A stretch of DNA of 64,000 nt from Variovorax paradoxus (GTDB taxonomy: Bacteria > Pseudomonadota > Gammaproteobacteria > Burkholderiales > Burkholderiaceae_C), in the NCBI RefSeq assembly GCF_030815855.1, contig NZ_JAUSXG010000001.1:4154001-4218000 (forward strand), read 5' to 3'. The position numbers and the translations under genes were made by a program. Positions 52,960-61,526 of the stretch are shown piece after piece. The notes beneath the pieces were generated by a model. That model made no database searches and was not told the origin of the DNA. It saw only the letters and a list, made by a program, of their open reading frames with translations. Numbering within the stretch: position 1 is the first letter of the stretch; each line of letters opens with the position of its first letter.

Positions 52960-53943
52960 TCAGTCCACCCGGATGTTGCGGGCCTTCACCACCCGGCTGT
53001 AGATCTCCGCGTCGCGGCGCACCATCGCGCTCATCTCGGCGCGCGTGACACCCAGCGGTTCGCTGTTGAGGTCCTTGATGCGCTTGGCCAGGTCGGGGTC
53101 CTTGCTGGCTTCCACGAACACCGCGTTGAAGCGGTTGAGCACCGCGGCCGGCGTCGCAGCGGGCGCCCAGATGCCGTGCCACGACATCATCGAAAAGCCG
53201 GGCATCACCTCGGCCAGCGTGGGCACATCGGGCAAGGCCGGGTGGCGCGTGGGCCCCGAATACGCCAGGGCCTGGACGCGGCCGCTGCTGATCAGCGGAT
53301 ACCCCGTGGCGATGGGCTCCATCAGCGTATCGACTTGCCCGCCGACGAGGTCGGCGATGGGGCTCGCGCGATAGGGCACGTGCAGCATGTTGATGCCCAC
53401 TTCGTCCTTCAGCGACTCGACGATGAGCTGCGACGGGCTCCCCGCGCCGTAGGAGGCATGCGAGTAGGTGCCCGGCTTCTCCTTGGCCGCGGCCACCAGC
53501 TCCTTGATGGTCTTGGCCGGGAACTTGGCGTTGGCGATGAGCACGAGGCCCTGGCGCATCGTCGTCGCGACGGGCACCAGGTCCTTCTCCGGATCGAACG
53601 GGAGCTTGCTGTAGATGTACGGGTTGATCGTGAACGCCGTCGAGAGGTTGTAGAGAAAGGTGTAGCCGTCCGCCGGTGCCTTGGCGACCGTATCGGACGC
53701 CAGGTTGCCGGCCGTGCCAGGCTTGTTGTCGATGAGCACGGGCACCCCGAGCTTGCGGCTCGCGTACTCGCCGTACAGGCGGGCAAAGATGTCGGGCGGC
53801 GTGCCGGGAGCGAAGCCCACCACGATCCTGATCGGCTTGCTCGGCCATTCCGGTGCCTGGGCACCTGCCAGGGCCGGGGCGAGGCTTCCGGCAATGCCCA
53901 GCACGAGGCCGAGCATTTTCTTGAGGGTTGTTGTCGAACGCAT
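52960..53943 (-). CDS. Bug/TctC-family periplasmic solute-binding protein 1
   Basis: A 327-residue periplasmic binding protein of the Bug (tripartite tricarboxylate receptor) family. It has a signal peptide to about AGAQ and family blocks WPSKPIRIVVGFAPGTPPDIFAR, DNKPGTAGNLASD and the VDTLMEPIATGYPLI region. No TctA/TctB membrane genes are nearby, which is common in Burkholderiales. It is the last gene of the CoA-transferase/dioxygenase operon, 96 bp after the second Bug gene. The ligand is probably a carboxylate, possibly aromatic. Confidence 0.9.
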   Translation of the reverse strand: MRSTTTLKKMLGLVLGIAGSLAPALAGAQAPEWPSKPIRIVVGFAPGTPPDIFARLYGEYASRKLGVPVLIDNKPGTAGNLASDTVAKAPADGYTFLYNLSTAFTINPYIYSKLPFDPEKDLVPVATTMRQGLVLIANAKFPAKTIKELVAAAKEKPGTYSHASYGAGSPSQLIVESLKDEVGINMLHVPYRASPIADLVGGQVDTLMEPIATGYPLISSGRVQALAYSGPTRHPALPDVPTLAEVMPGFSMMSWHGIWAPAATPAAVLNRFNAVFVEASKDPDLAKRIKDLNSEPLGVTRAEMSAMVRRDAEIYSRVVKARNIRVD

Positions 53944-54039
53944 TCTTTGTCTCCTTGGGCCACTGCGTGCCCGTGTTGGGGTCGTTCCGCTTCTTGTTGC
54001 GCCCGGTGGGCCGGGCGTCCGCTCTTCTGGTCTTGTTCT

Positions 54040-55005
54040 TCAATCGACCTGTGCGCCCGAACGCCGCACGGCCTCGCCCCATTTCGCGATCTCGGCCGTG
54101 CCGAAGGCCGCCATTTCCGCCGCGGTCATTGCCATGGGTTCGATGCCTTGGGCTGCCAGCTTGTTGCGCACCGCGGGTTGGGCGAGCACGGCCTGCGTCG
54201 CCTCGCGCAGCCGGTCGCGCTGCGCGGCGGGCATGTCGGCCGGTGCATACAACATGAACCAGGCGACGAGATCGAAGTCCGCGATGCCCTGCTCGGCCAG
54301 CGTGGGCACATCGGGCGCGGCCATGCTCCGCCGGGCGCTCGATGCGCCGAGCGCACGCAGCTTGCCGGCACGCACCTGCGGCAGCACGGCGGCCGGGTGA
54401 TAGAACATGAACTGCACGTTCCCGGCCATCACCTCGGTGAGCGCCTGGGCGCCGTCGCGGTACGGCACGTGAACGAAGTCCTTGCCGAGCCGCAGGTTGA
54501 GCAGTTCGCCCGCCAGATGGCCCGAGGTGCCGTTGCCGGCCGAGGCGAAGCTGACCGACTTGCCGCTGGCCTGGCGCAGGTCCGCCACGCTCTTCCATGG
54601 CGCCGCGGCCGGCACGACCAGCAGCGTGGGCGTGGCGCCGACAAAGCCCAGCGGCACGAAGTCGCGCTGCGGCTGGTAGGAGAGCCGCTTGTAGAGCGAA
54701 GCGTTGATGGCGTGCGTGCCCACGGTGCCCAGCAGCACGGTGTGCCCGTCCGCGCCCGAACGGGCGGCCAGTTCGCTGCCGATGGCGCCGCCCGCGCCGG
54801 GCCGGTTGTCGACGATGACCACCTGCGACAGCTGGCGGCCCAATGCTTCGGCCAGCACGCGTCCGACGATGTCGGTCGAGGTGCCGGCAGCGAAGGGAAC
54901 GACCAGCTTGATGGGGCGTGCATCGCCCGCCTGTGCCCATGCACCGGCCTGCGGAAGCATCGCGGCGGCGAGCCCTGCCACAGTCAGGATCGCTCGGCGC
55001 TTCAT
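54040..55005 (-). CDS. Bug/TctC-family periplasmic solute-binding protein 2
   Basis: A 321-residue Bug-family protein with signal peptide to about AWAQ and the blocks IKLVVPFAAGTSTDIVGR, DNRPGAGGAIGSELAA and VPYRDGAQALTEVMAG. It is clearly different from the neighbouring Bug protein, so the two need not bind the same ligand. The start overlaps the citryl-CoA-lyase-like stop (ATGA), linking it directly to the enzymes of the operon. Confidence 0.9.
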   Translation of the reverse strand: MKRRAILTVAGLAAAMLPQAGAWAQAGDARPIKLVVPFAAGTSTDIVGRVLAEALGRQLSQVVIVDNRPGAGGAIGSELAARSGADGHTVLLGTVGTHAINASLYKRLSYQPQRDFVPLGFVGATPTLLVVPAAAPWKSVADLRQASGKSVSFASAGNGTSGHLAGELLNLRLGKDFVHVPYRDGAQALTEVMAGNVQFMFYHPAAVLPQVRAGKLRALGASSARRSMAAPDVPTLAEQGIADFDLVAWFMLYAPADMPAAQRDRLREATQAVLAQPAVRNKLAAQGIEPMAMTAAEMAAFGTAEIAKWGEAVRRSGAQVD

Positions 55006-55808
55006 GTCGCCTTCCCAAAGCCCGGAGGCACGGTGCCGTTGTACTGGAGCTCGCGCGTGGCCTGGTAAGACAGCGCAAAGCCACTCGGCGTTTCAGCCTC
55101 TTCCGCCAGGTGCGCGATGAGCCCCGCCGTGCGTGCGAGGATCGGCACGCCGCGCAGTGACGCCACGGGAAATCCGACGCCCAGCAGCACCGCTGGAATG
55201 GCCGCGGAAACGTTCATGCGCAGGTCCTTGCCGACGATGCCCGGAATCACTTCTTCCAGTGCTTGCGCGATGCGCACGTAGCGCAGGTCGGCGCCCGCCT
55301 CCGTGGCCACTTCGATCAAGCGGTCGACGCGCGGATCGCGCTCCTTGTGCAGCGGATGGCCGTAGCCCGGGATGGCCGCGCGCGCAGCCTTCAGTTCGGT
55401 GATGGCTGCGGCGGCTGCGTCGGGCAATGCGACCCCTGCATCCACGCGCGCCGCCACGTTCATGAACAGGCGGCCAGCCGTTTCGGAAGCGCCGAGGATC
55501 ACCGAGCCGCAGCCGAGGATGCCCGCCGCCACCGCGCCCTGCAACGCATCGGGCGCTGCCGCAAAGGTCATGCGGCTGGCCTGCACGCTCGGCACGAGGC
55601 CGTGCTCGGCAATGGCGACAAGCGTGGCATTGAGCACGGCGCTGCACGCGGCATCGGGGCGGCGCCCGGTGAGCAGCAGGAAGAAATAGTCGGCGAAGGA
55701 CAGGTGCCCGATCAGTTCCTGGCACAGGTCCTGGCCGCGCACGACGATGGTGTGTTCGTCCGAAGTGCAGATGGCGGTGCTCGGGACGGTGAACTTTCCG
55801 ATCTTCAT
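55002..55808 (-). CDS. Short citrate-synthase-fold protein, citryl-CoA lyase-like
   Basis: A 268-residue protein related to citrate synthase but lacking much of the large domain. The active-site segment GYGHPLHKERDPRVDRL holds the expected His and Asp, and ICTSDEHTIVVRGQDLCQELIGHLSF is the family N-terminus. Proteins of this size are usually called citryl-CoA lyases, though few are tested. Next to a CoA-transferase and a ring-cleaving dioxygenase, it could split a citryl- or citramalyl-like CoA ester derived from the ring-cleavage product. That pathway role is inference. Confidence 0.72.
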   Translation of the reverse strand: MKIGKFTVPSTAICTSDEHTIVVRGQDLCQELIGHLSFADYFFLLLTGRRPDAACSAVLNATLVAIAEHGLVPSVQASRMTFAAAPDALQGAVAAGILGCGSVILGASETAGRLFMNVAARVDAGVALPDAAAAAITELKAARAAIPGYGHPLHKERDPRVDRLIEVATEAGADLRYVRIAQALEEVIPGIVGKDLRMNVSAAIPAVLLGVGFPVASLRGVPILARTAGLIAHLAEEAETPSGFALSYQATRELQYNGTVPPGFGKAT

Positions 55809-55820
55809 GGCTAGCGTCTT

Positions 55821-56738
55821 TCAGGCGTGTTGGGGTTCGAGGCGGAAGTCGTAGTGCGCCGACCAGTACGGCGTTTGCAGCGTCTTGCCGTCGGGCGCGC
55901 GGCCCGCGGGGTGCGATTCGAAGTCGACGACCAGGCTCGGCCGCACGCCGAACACCGCATCGGATTCGATGTACGGGCTGCCCGCCACGAACAGGTGCGT
56001 GGTCACGGGCACATGGCCTGGCGCCGAAACCATCATGTGGATATGGCCGGGTCGGTTCGGGTGGCGGCCCATCGCATCCAGCATGCGGCCCACCGGCCCA
56101 TCGACTGGAATCGGGTAGTAGCTCGGGCGAATCGACCAGAACCAGTAGCGGCCTTCGTGGTCGGTGCGAATGCGTGCGCGCGCCTGCATCGCGGCGCCCT
56201 CGACCTGCATGTCGTACACGCCCTCGCCGTCGCCCGACCAGATGTCGAGCAGCGCGCCTTCGAGCGCCTGGCCGTGGGTGTCGGTGACGCGGCCGCTGTA
56301 GAAGGTCGGCTCGCCGCGGGCGCCCTGGGCCACGTCGGCGCCGAGCGGCAGGTCGGGTGCGCCCTCCCAGTAGAAGGGGCCTTGCACGGTGGCGTGCGTG
56401 GCCTCGGCGAGCTCGGAGGCTGGCGTGGCTTCGTTCGCCGCCCGGCCGCGCTTGCCGGCGGCGGCGCGCAGCTGGTCGAGGATCACGACCATCATCGACG
56501 CGCCCAGCGTGTCGGACAGCAGGATGAACTCCTGGCGTTTGTCGGTGCAGGTCTGGCCGACGGCCGTCAGAAATTCGATGCCCTGCATCCATTCGCCGGG
56601 CTTCAGGTCCACCTCGCGGACGAAGGCATGCAGGTGCGTGATCAGCGACTGCATGATCTGCGCGAAGCGCGCGTCGCGCGTTCCCTCGAGGCTCTGCAGC
56701 ACGGTCTGCGTGAGCTCGCTTTCGTTCGATGGGGTCAT
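55821..56738 (-). CDS. Intradiol ring-cleavage dioxygenase, hydroxyquinol/catechol 1,2-dioxygenase type
   Basis: A 305-residue non-haem Fe(III) dioxygenase. An N-terminal helical dimerisation domain (about residues 1-110) precedes the catalytic beta-sandwich. The iron ligands are recognisable as Tyr in EGVYDM, Tyr in RPSYYPIPVDGPVG and two His in PGHIHMMV. It cuts a catechol-like ring between the two hydroxyls. The family resemblance is closest to hydroxyquinol-type enzymes, but no maleylacetate reductase is encoded nearby, so the usual route is not completed here. It lies 12 bp before the citryl-CoA-lyase-like gene. Confidence 0.85.
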   Translation of the reverse strand: MTPSNESELTQTVLQSLEGTRDARFAQIMQSLITHLHAFVREVDLKPGEWMQGIEFLTAVGQTCTDKRQEFILLSDTLGASMMVVILDQLRAAAGKRGRAANEATPASELAEATHATVQGPFYWEGAPDLPLGADVAQGARGEPTFYSGRVTDTHGQALEGALLDIWSGDGEGVYDMQVEGAAMQARARIRTDHEGRYWFWSIRPSYYPIPVDGPVGRMLDAMGRHPNRPGHIHMMVSAPGHVPVTTHLFVAGSPYIESDAVFGVRPSLVVDFESHPAGRAPDGKTLQTPYWSAHYDFRLEPQHA

Positions 56739-56799
56739 GTTCTTTTGTCTCCTGGCTCTGTCTTGATTGAAGGGCTGCCTTGGGGCTTTATTCAGGGCC

Positions 56800-57969
56800 T
56801 CAGCTTGCGCCGCCGGGCGGCTGCCCCAGGCGCTTGCGGATCGGATCGACGATGGCCGCGTTGTCCGCGCCGAGCGTGGGCGGCGCCGTTACTTCGAGCG
56901 CGCGCTCGCCGTCGAAGCTCACGGGCGAGCGGATGGTGTGCCATTCGCCGCCCTCGGGGTGCGGCGCGCTCACCTCCAATTGCAGGTGCCGCGCCTGCGG
57001 GTCTTCCATCGCCTCGCGGGTGTCGTACATGGGGGCATGCGGCACGTCCTCGGCCTCGAGCCGGGCGCACCACGCCGCACGCGTCTGCTGGCGGAACAGC
57101 TCGCCGAGCAGCGCGATCAGGTCTTCCTGGTGGGCGATGCGCGCCTCGCGCGAAGCAAAGCGCGGGTCCGAGAAAAGCTGCGGTTGCTCGATCGCGTTGG
57201 CCAGTCCATGCCAGAACTTTTCGGGCGACGACATGTGCAGCGCAATCCACAGGCCGTCCGCGCACTCCAGCACATACGACTGCGACACGCTCGGCCGGCT
57301 GAACGGTCCCATGACCTCGCTTTCCGAAAAGAGATGCGTGAACGCGTCGAGATTGAAATGGCACATGGCCTCCAGCATCGACACCTCGACCGCCCGGCCG
57401 ACGCCGGTGCGGCCCCGTTCGACCAGGGCGCCGAGCACGCCGTACGCGGCATAGAAACCGGTCATCGCATCGGCCAGCGCGGGGCCCACCACGCGCGGGT
57501 TGGCCGGGTTCACCAGCAGCTTGAGAAAGCCGCTCGCAGCCTGCGCCACCGTGTCATAGGCCGGGCGTCCGGCGGCGGGGCCGGTCTGCCCGAAGCCGCT
57601 GATGGCGCAATACACGAGCCGCGGATTGAGGCCGCGCAGCCGGGCTTCGCCGGCACCGAGCCGCTCGGCCGCACCGGGGCGGAAATTCTGGATGTAGACG
57701 TCCGCGTCCTTGACGAGTTCGTCGAACACGGCCGCGTCCTCGGGCAGCTTCGGGTTGAGCGTGACGCTGCGCTTGTTGCGGTTGTAGGTCTGGAAGTGCG
57801 GGCTGTAGAGGCCGCCGCGAAAGGCGCGGAACGGATCGCCCGCGCCGGGTTGCTCGATCTTCACCACCTCGGCTCCCAGGTCTGCGAGGAACATGCCCGC
57901 GGCCGGCCCGGTGATGAAGGTGCCTTGTTCGAGCACCTTGATGCCGCTGAGGACTTTTTGCACCGGCAT
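56800..57969 (-). CDS. CaiB/BaiF-family (class III) CoA-transferase
   Basis: A 389-residue class III CoA-transferase. Conserved blocks are LADLGAEVVKIEQPGAGDPFR, RNKRSVTLNPK and the active-site region DVYIQNFRPGAAERLGAG, where an aspartate normally forms the anhydride intermediate. It moves CoA between carboxylic acids. It is the first gene of the operon, divergent from a LysR regulator. Activation of a dioxygenase-derived or imported carboxylate as a CoA ester would provide substrate for the lyase-like protein; this is inference. Confidence 0.88.
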   Translation of the reverse strand: MPVQKVLSGIKVLEQGTFITGPAAGMFLADLGAEVVKIEQPGAGDPFRAFRGGLYSPHFQTYNRNKRSVTLNPKLPEDAAVFDELVKDADVYIQNFRPGAAERLGAGEARLRGLNPRLVYCAISGFGQTGPAAGRPAYDTVAQAASGFLKLLVNPANPRVVGPALADAMTGFYAAYGVLGALVERGRTGVGRAVEVSMLEAMCHFNLDAFTHLFSESEVMGPFSRPSVSQSYVLECADGLWIALHMSSPEKFWHGLANAIEQPQLFSDPRFASREARIAHQEDLIALLGELFRQQTRAAWCARLEAEDVPHAPMYDTREAMEDPQARHLQLEVSAPHPEGGEWHTIRSPVSFDGERALEVTAPPTLGADNAAIVDPIRKRLGQPPGGAS

Positions 57970-58006
57970 GTCTCCTGTGGGTCGTTGTTCGAAAGGGCTG
58001 GCGGAA

Positions 58007-58032
58007 ACTGTAGGCGGCGACTGTAGGCGGCG
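58007..58032. repeat. Perfect 13-bp tandem repeat in the CaiB-LysR gap
   Basis: ACTGTAGGCGGCG occurs twice head to tail (58007-58019 and 58020-58032), 38 bp upstream of the CoA-transferase start. It may result from slippage or form a binding site. Confidence 0.6.
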
Positions 58033-58048
58033 CTCTTCAAACCTGAAA

Positions 58049-58063
58049 ATGATTGTTTTTCAT
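58049..58063. promoter_or_regulatory. LysR-type T-N11-A box
   Basis: ATGATTGTTTTTCAT has 4-bp inverted ends (ATGA/TCAT) and the T-N11-A layout of LysR operators. It lies 43 bp upstream of the lysR start in the divergent gap, so it may serve both promoters. Confidence 0.5.
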
Positions 58064-58105
58064 CGTTAGCATCGATGCCATCGATCATCGGCTCCGGGAG
58101 ATGTC

Positions 58106-59017
58106 ATGGAACTCAGGCACCTGCGCTACTTCATCGCCCTGTCGGGCTCGCTGAACTTCACGCGCGCGGCCGAACGGCTGCATGTGACGCAATCGACGCT
58201 GTCGCACCAGATCAAGCAGCTTGAAGAAGAAATCGGCGTTGCGCTGTTCGACCGCATCGGCAAGCGCGTGAGCCTGAGCGAGGCCGGCGACGAGTTCCTG
58301 CACTACTGCACCAAGGCCTTGCACGAAATCGACCTGGGGCTGGGTGCGCTGCGCCAGAGCAGCTCGGACGTGACGGGCGAGCTGCGCGTCGGCTCCACGC
58401 ACACCTTCAATCTCGGCTTCATTCCCGACTGCATCGCCAGCTTTCACGGCAAGCACCCGCGCGTGAAGGTGGTGGTCGAGGAACTGTCGGCCGACCAGAT
58501 CGCCGCGCGGCTGCAGCAGGGCACGCTCGACCTGGGCATTGCCTACCGGCCGAGCGCGCCCGGGCCGCTGCAGTTCGAACCGCTCTACAACGAAGAGATG
58601 GTGCTGGTGGTGGCGAAGAAACATCCGCTCGCGCGGCGCAAGCGCGTGCGCATGGTGGAACTGCATCGCCTGCCCATGGTGCTGTTGCCGGCCAGCTTCG
58701 CCACGCGCCAGATGCTCGACGAATGCTTTCGCTCCTGCGGTGCGCAGCCACACGTGGTGGCCGAGATCAACACGCTGGCGCCCATGATGGACCTGGTCGG
58801 CAAGACGCAGCTGGCGTCCATCATGGCCGCGAACGTCGTGACGGCGCTGTCGGGGCTCGTGGTCGTCCGGCTGGAAAGCCCCACGCCCGTGCGCACGCCC
58901 GGCATGCTGTGGTCGCCCGTGGCGCGCGACGCGGCGGCCACGCGCGCGTTCTCGACCATCGTGCGCAAGCTGGCGCTGCGAAGCAGCCTGCAGGGTACCC
59001 CGCAGCGGGGGCGCTAG
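58106..59017 (+). CDS. LysR-family transcriptional regulator of the CoA-transferase/dioxygenase operon
   Basis: A 303-residue LysR protein. The winged helix is at residues 1-60 (MELRHLRYFIALSGSLNFTRAAERLHVTQSTLSHQIKQLEEE), followed by the effector domain. The N-terminus resembles CynR/BenM-type regulators. It is divergent from the caiB-like gene, with a T-N11-A box in the 136-bp gap, so it probably controls that operon in response to an aromatic or organic acid. The ATG at 58106 follows GGGAG. Confidence 0.88.
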   Translation: MELRHLRYFIALSGSLNFTRAAERLHVTQSTLSHQIKQLEEEIGVALFDRIGKRVSLSEAGDEFLHYCTKALHEIDLGLGALRQSSSDVTGELRVGSTHTFNLGFIPDCIASFHGKHPRVKVVVEELSADQIAARLQQGTLDLGIAYRPSAPGPLQFEPLYNEEMVLVVAKKHPLARRKRVRMVELHRLPMVLLPASFATRQMLDECFRSCGAQPHVVAEINTLAPMMDLVGKTQLASIMAANVVTALSGLVVVRLESPTPVRTPGMLWSPVARDAAATRAFSTIVRKLALRSSLQGTPQRGR

Positions 59018-59073
59018 CCTTCGAGGCATTCTTCTTGCATGCTTATGATTCACCGAAAACACTGCGCGCCGAT

Positions 59074-59985
59074 ATGAGCCCGGTCTTCCTATTGCTTGTC
59101 CACGCCGATCCACCGCAAGTCAAGCGCCTGCTGCAGCGGCTCGTTTCGGTCGGCCGCTGCTTTGTTCATGTCGACGCGAAGTCCGATCTTTCGGCGTTCC
59201 GGATCGAAGACTCTCGCGTGAGCTATCTGCACGAGCGTGTCGACGTGCGCTGGGGCGCCGTCTCCCAGATCGACGCCACGTTGAGGCTCATGCGCGCTGC
59301 GCTCGCCAAATGCGACGCGTCGCAGGTGAGCCATTTCGTGCTGCTCTCGGGAAACTGCTACCCGGTGCGTCCGCTGGAAGAGTTCCGCGCCTATTCGCAG
59401 TCGCATGCGGGCACCAACTTCATCAAGCTGATTCCCCTGGCGAGCACGCGCAAGCTGCAGGAGCGTGTTCGCCACTTCTGGTTCTACCAAGACCTTCCGG
59501 TCGATGGGCGGAAATTCACCTTGGTGCGGCTGGCGCGCGGCCTTCTGCAATTTGCCGGCAAGCTCGGGCGCCGTTCGCTCCCGCTCTTTCCGCAATGGCA
59601 CTTCGGCTCCCAATGGTGGGCGCTGAATCCCGAAGCGGTGAGGTACCTCATCTCGTATCCGTTCGAAACTTCGGTGAAGCGCTTCTTGCGGTTCTCCAAG
59701 GCGCCTGACGAAATCTACTTTCATACGCTGCTCGCGAATTCTCCTTTGCGGCACAGCGTGGAGCCGGTCACCGGACGCGGCGTCTGGGACGCGGCGAACC
59801 TGCACCTGATCGACCCTTCTTTGTCGCGCTGGTTTCATGCGTCCGATCTCGAAGAAATCATCGCGTCGGACCGGTGGTTCGTGCGCAAGGTCGGCAGCGC
59901 CGTTTCCGGCGATCTGTGCGACAGGCTGGACGAGATCGACGAGGAGGACGACCTGGCTGCTGAGGAAGACAGGAAGACCGCGTAG
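59074..59985 (+). CDS. Core-2/I-branching (GT14-like) glycosyltransferase family protein
   Basis: A 303-residue protein of the beta-1,6-N-acetylglucosaminyltransferase-like family found in bacteria. Typical segments are FLLLVHADPPQVKRLL, CFVHVDAKSD, FVLLSGNCYPVRPLEEF, SQWWALNPEAVRYL and SKAPDEIYFHTLL. The final 30 residues are very acidic. It has no signal peptide. The acceptor is unknown; bacterial members act in surface polysaccharide synthesis, but no such genes surround it. The only in-frame ATG near the family start is at 59074. Confidence 0.8.
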   Translation: MSPVFLLLVHADPPQVKRLLQRLVSVGRCFVHVDAKSDLSAFRIEDSRVSYLHERVDVRWGAVSQIDATLRLMRAALAKCDASQVSHFVLLSGNCYPVRPLEEFRAYSQSHAGTNFIKLIPLASTRKLQERVRHFWFYQDLPVDGRKFTLVRLARGLLQFAGKLGRRSLPLFPQWHFGSQWWALNPEAVRYLISYPFETSVKRFLRFSKAPDEIYFHTLLANSPLRHSVEPVTGRGVWDAANLHLIDPSLSRWFHASDLEEIIASDRWFVRKVGSAVSGDLCDRLDEIDEEDDLAAEEDRKTA

Positions 59986-60071
59986 CTGCCGCGAAGGGGC
60001 TGTTCAGCGCTTCGCCAGCCACCAGCAGACGCAGGCTATATTGCCGGCTCAGCAACAGAGAGAAATTCACC

Positions 60072-60362
60072 ATGGCAAAAGCCTATTGGGTCAGTGCGTA
60101 CCGTGCCGTCAACGACGCCGACAAACTCGCGGCCTACGCGAAACTGGCCGGCCCGGCGATCACCGCCGGCGGCGGGCGTTTTCTGGCGCGCGGCGTGCCC
60201 GCCCAGGTCTACGAATACGGTTTGCCCGAACGCACCGTGTTGATCGAGTTCGACAGCGTCGAGCAAGCCAGAGCCGTGCATGACAGCCCCGACTACCAGG
60301 CCGCGCTCGAGGCGCTGGGCGACGGGGCCGAACGGGATCTGCGCATCATCGAAGGGGTCTGA
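60072..60362 (+). CDS. DUF1330-family protein
   Basis: A 96-residue ferredoxin-like dimeric alpha/beta-barrel protein of the DUF1330 family: AYWVSAYRAVNDADKLAAYAK at the start, then the family block RTVLIEFDSVEQARAVHDSPDYQAALE. Function is not established. It is followed 21 bp later by a glyoxalase-fold gene on the same strand, so the two may be co-transcribed. Confidence 0.88.
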   Translation: MAKAYWVSAYRAVNDADKLAAYAKLAGPAITAGGGRFLARGVPAQVYEYGLPERTVLIEFDSVEQARAVHDSPDYQAALEALGDGAERDLRIIEGV

Positions 60363-60383
60363 GGAACCTTGCCGGGAGAAACC

Positions 60384-60761
60384 ATGCAGCTTCGCACCGC
60401 GCGTATTTTTGTTCGAGACTTGCCGGGCGCCTCGCGTTTCTATGAAGAGACACTTGGCTTGCCGCTCAAGGCCGGAAAAAGCGAACACGGCTTCTGCGTG
60501 TTCGACGCCGGACCAATGAGCTTGGTGGTCGAGCATGTCGATGCTGGTGCTCCGCCCGAGGACCAGGCCCTCGTGGGACGCTTTACGGGGCTGTCCTTCG
60601 ATGTCGCAGACGTCCAATCGAAGTACGACGAACTGTGCGCGCTCGGCGTTGCATTTTCGGGGCTTCCGGAGCGGCAGGATTGGGGCGGCATTCTCGCGAC
60701 GCTTTTTGATCCCGCGGGCAACGAGCTTCAACTCGTCCAGCACCCGTTGCGGCAGCGGTGA
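60384..60761 (+). CDS. Glyoxalase/bleomycin-resistance (VOC) family protein
   Basis: A 125-residue vicinal-oxygen-chelate protein. The two beta-alpha-beta-beta-beta modules are clear (ARIFVRDLPGASRFYEETLGLPL; LSFDVADVQSKYDELCALGV; LFDPAGNELQLVQHP), and the terminal glutamate in NELQ is a likely metal ligand. The ATG at 60384 follows GGGAGAAACC. The substrate is unknown; the family includes lyases, dioxygenases and resistance proteins. It converges on a metallo-beta-lactamase-fold gene 33 bp away. Confidence 0.87.
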   Translation: MQLRTARIFVRDLPGASRFYEETLGLPLKAGKSEHGFCVFDAGPMSLVVEHVDAGAPPEDQALVGRFTGLSFDVADVQSKYDELCALGVAFSGLPERQDWGGILATLFDPAGNELQLVQHPLRQR

Positions 60762-60794
60762 TCGATGGTCTGCGGTTCGCAAGCTGCGGCGGAC

Positions 60795-61526
60795 TCAACG
60801 CTGCGCCGACAACGCCACTGAAAGCTGACGCAACAGTGACGCGCCGTCGCCCTGCCATGCGCTGCCGTGCATACAGGCGAGCGTGCGGGGTTCCTGCTGC
60901 GCAAGTCCGGCCAGCAAAGCGGCCGTTTGCGGTGCATGCGCGTAGTAGTCCATCTGATGCCGGAACGCCTCGCTCGGACCCAGGATATCGGCATCGGTGA
61001 GCGCCCGCTCGCTGTTGCCCGGCTGCGTGAAGAGGTCGCCGCAGAAGAACGTGTGCGTTCCCGTTTCCATCATCAGCCCACATTCCCAGCCATGCGGAAG
61101 ATGGGGCGTGTCGAACCAGCGCATCGTGTGGCTGCCGAGCGGGAGCTCCTCGCCGTCGGCCAGCGCGCGCGGCGGGCGGTCCGCCATGTCGCCCATCGAG
61201 ACCATGGCTGCAATGGTGCCGCACAGCGGCACCGCCTGCGGCGCTGCTGCGAGAAACAAATTCAAGGCGCCGCACTCGTCCGCCTCGACATGGGACAGCC
61301 CGATGTAGCGAAGGCGCTCGACCGGCATCACGCTCGCGATGCCTTCGCTCACCAGCGGGAAGAGCTGGCGCGGCCCGGAGTGGAACAACAACGGCTCGTC
61401 GTCGAACACCAGGTATTGGTTGAAGCTGAACAGGCTGCCGTCGGGCAGCGGCACCGGCGTATTGATGCGGAATATGCCCGCCGCGATTTCCTGCACGTTG
61501 GTGCCCGACTGTGAGTTCGTGGTCAT
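60795..61526 (-). CDS. Metallo-beta-lactamase-fold protein, flavodiiron-like
   Basis: A 243-residue protein of the MBL superfamily. The metal motif is HVEADEC (HxExDE), not the HxHxDH of hydrolases, as in the oxygen-binding di-iron domain of flavodiiron proteins; FFCGDLFTQPG and MHGSAWQG supply further ligands. No flavodoxin domain is attached, so it is a stand-alone domain. It could bind oxygen or NO, or be an altered hydrolase. The ATG at 61526 is preceded by AGGAGAC. Confidence 0.82.
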   Translation of the reverse strand: MTTNSQSGTNVQEIAAGIFRINTPVPLPDGSLFSFNQYLVFDDEPLLFHSGPRQLFPLVSEGIASVMPVERLRYIGLSHVEADECGALNLFLAAAPQAVPLCGTIAAMVSMGDMADRPPRALADGEELPLGSHTMRWFDTPHLPHGWECGLMMETGTHTFFCGDLFTQPGNSERALTDADILGPSEAFRHQMDYYAHAPQTAALLAGLAQQEPRTLACMHGSAWQGDGASLLRQLSVALSAQR

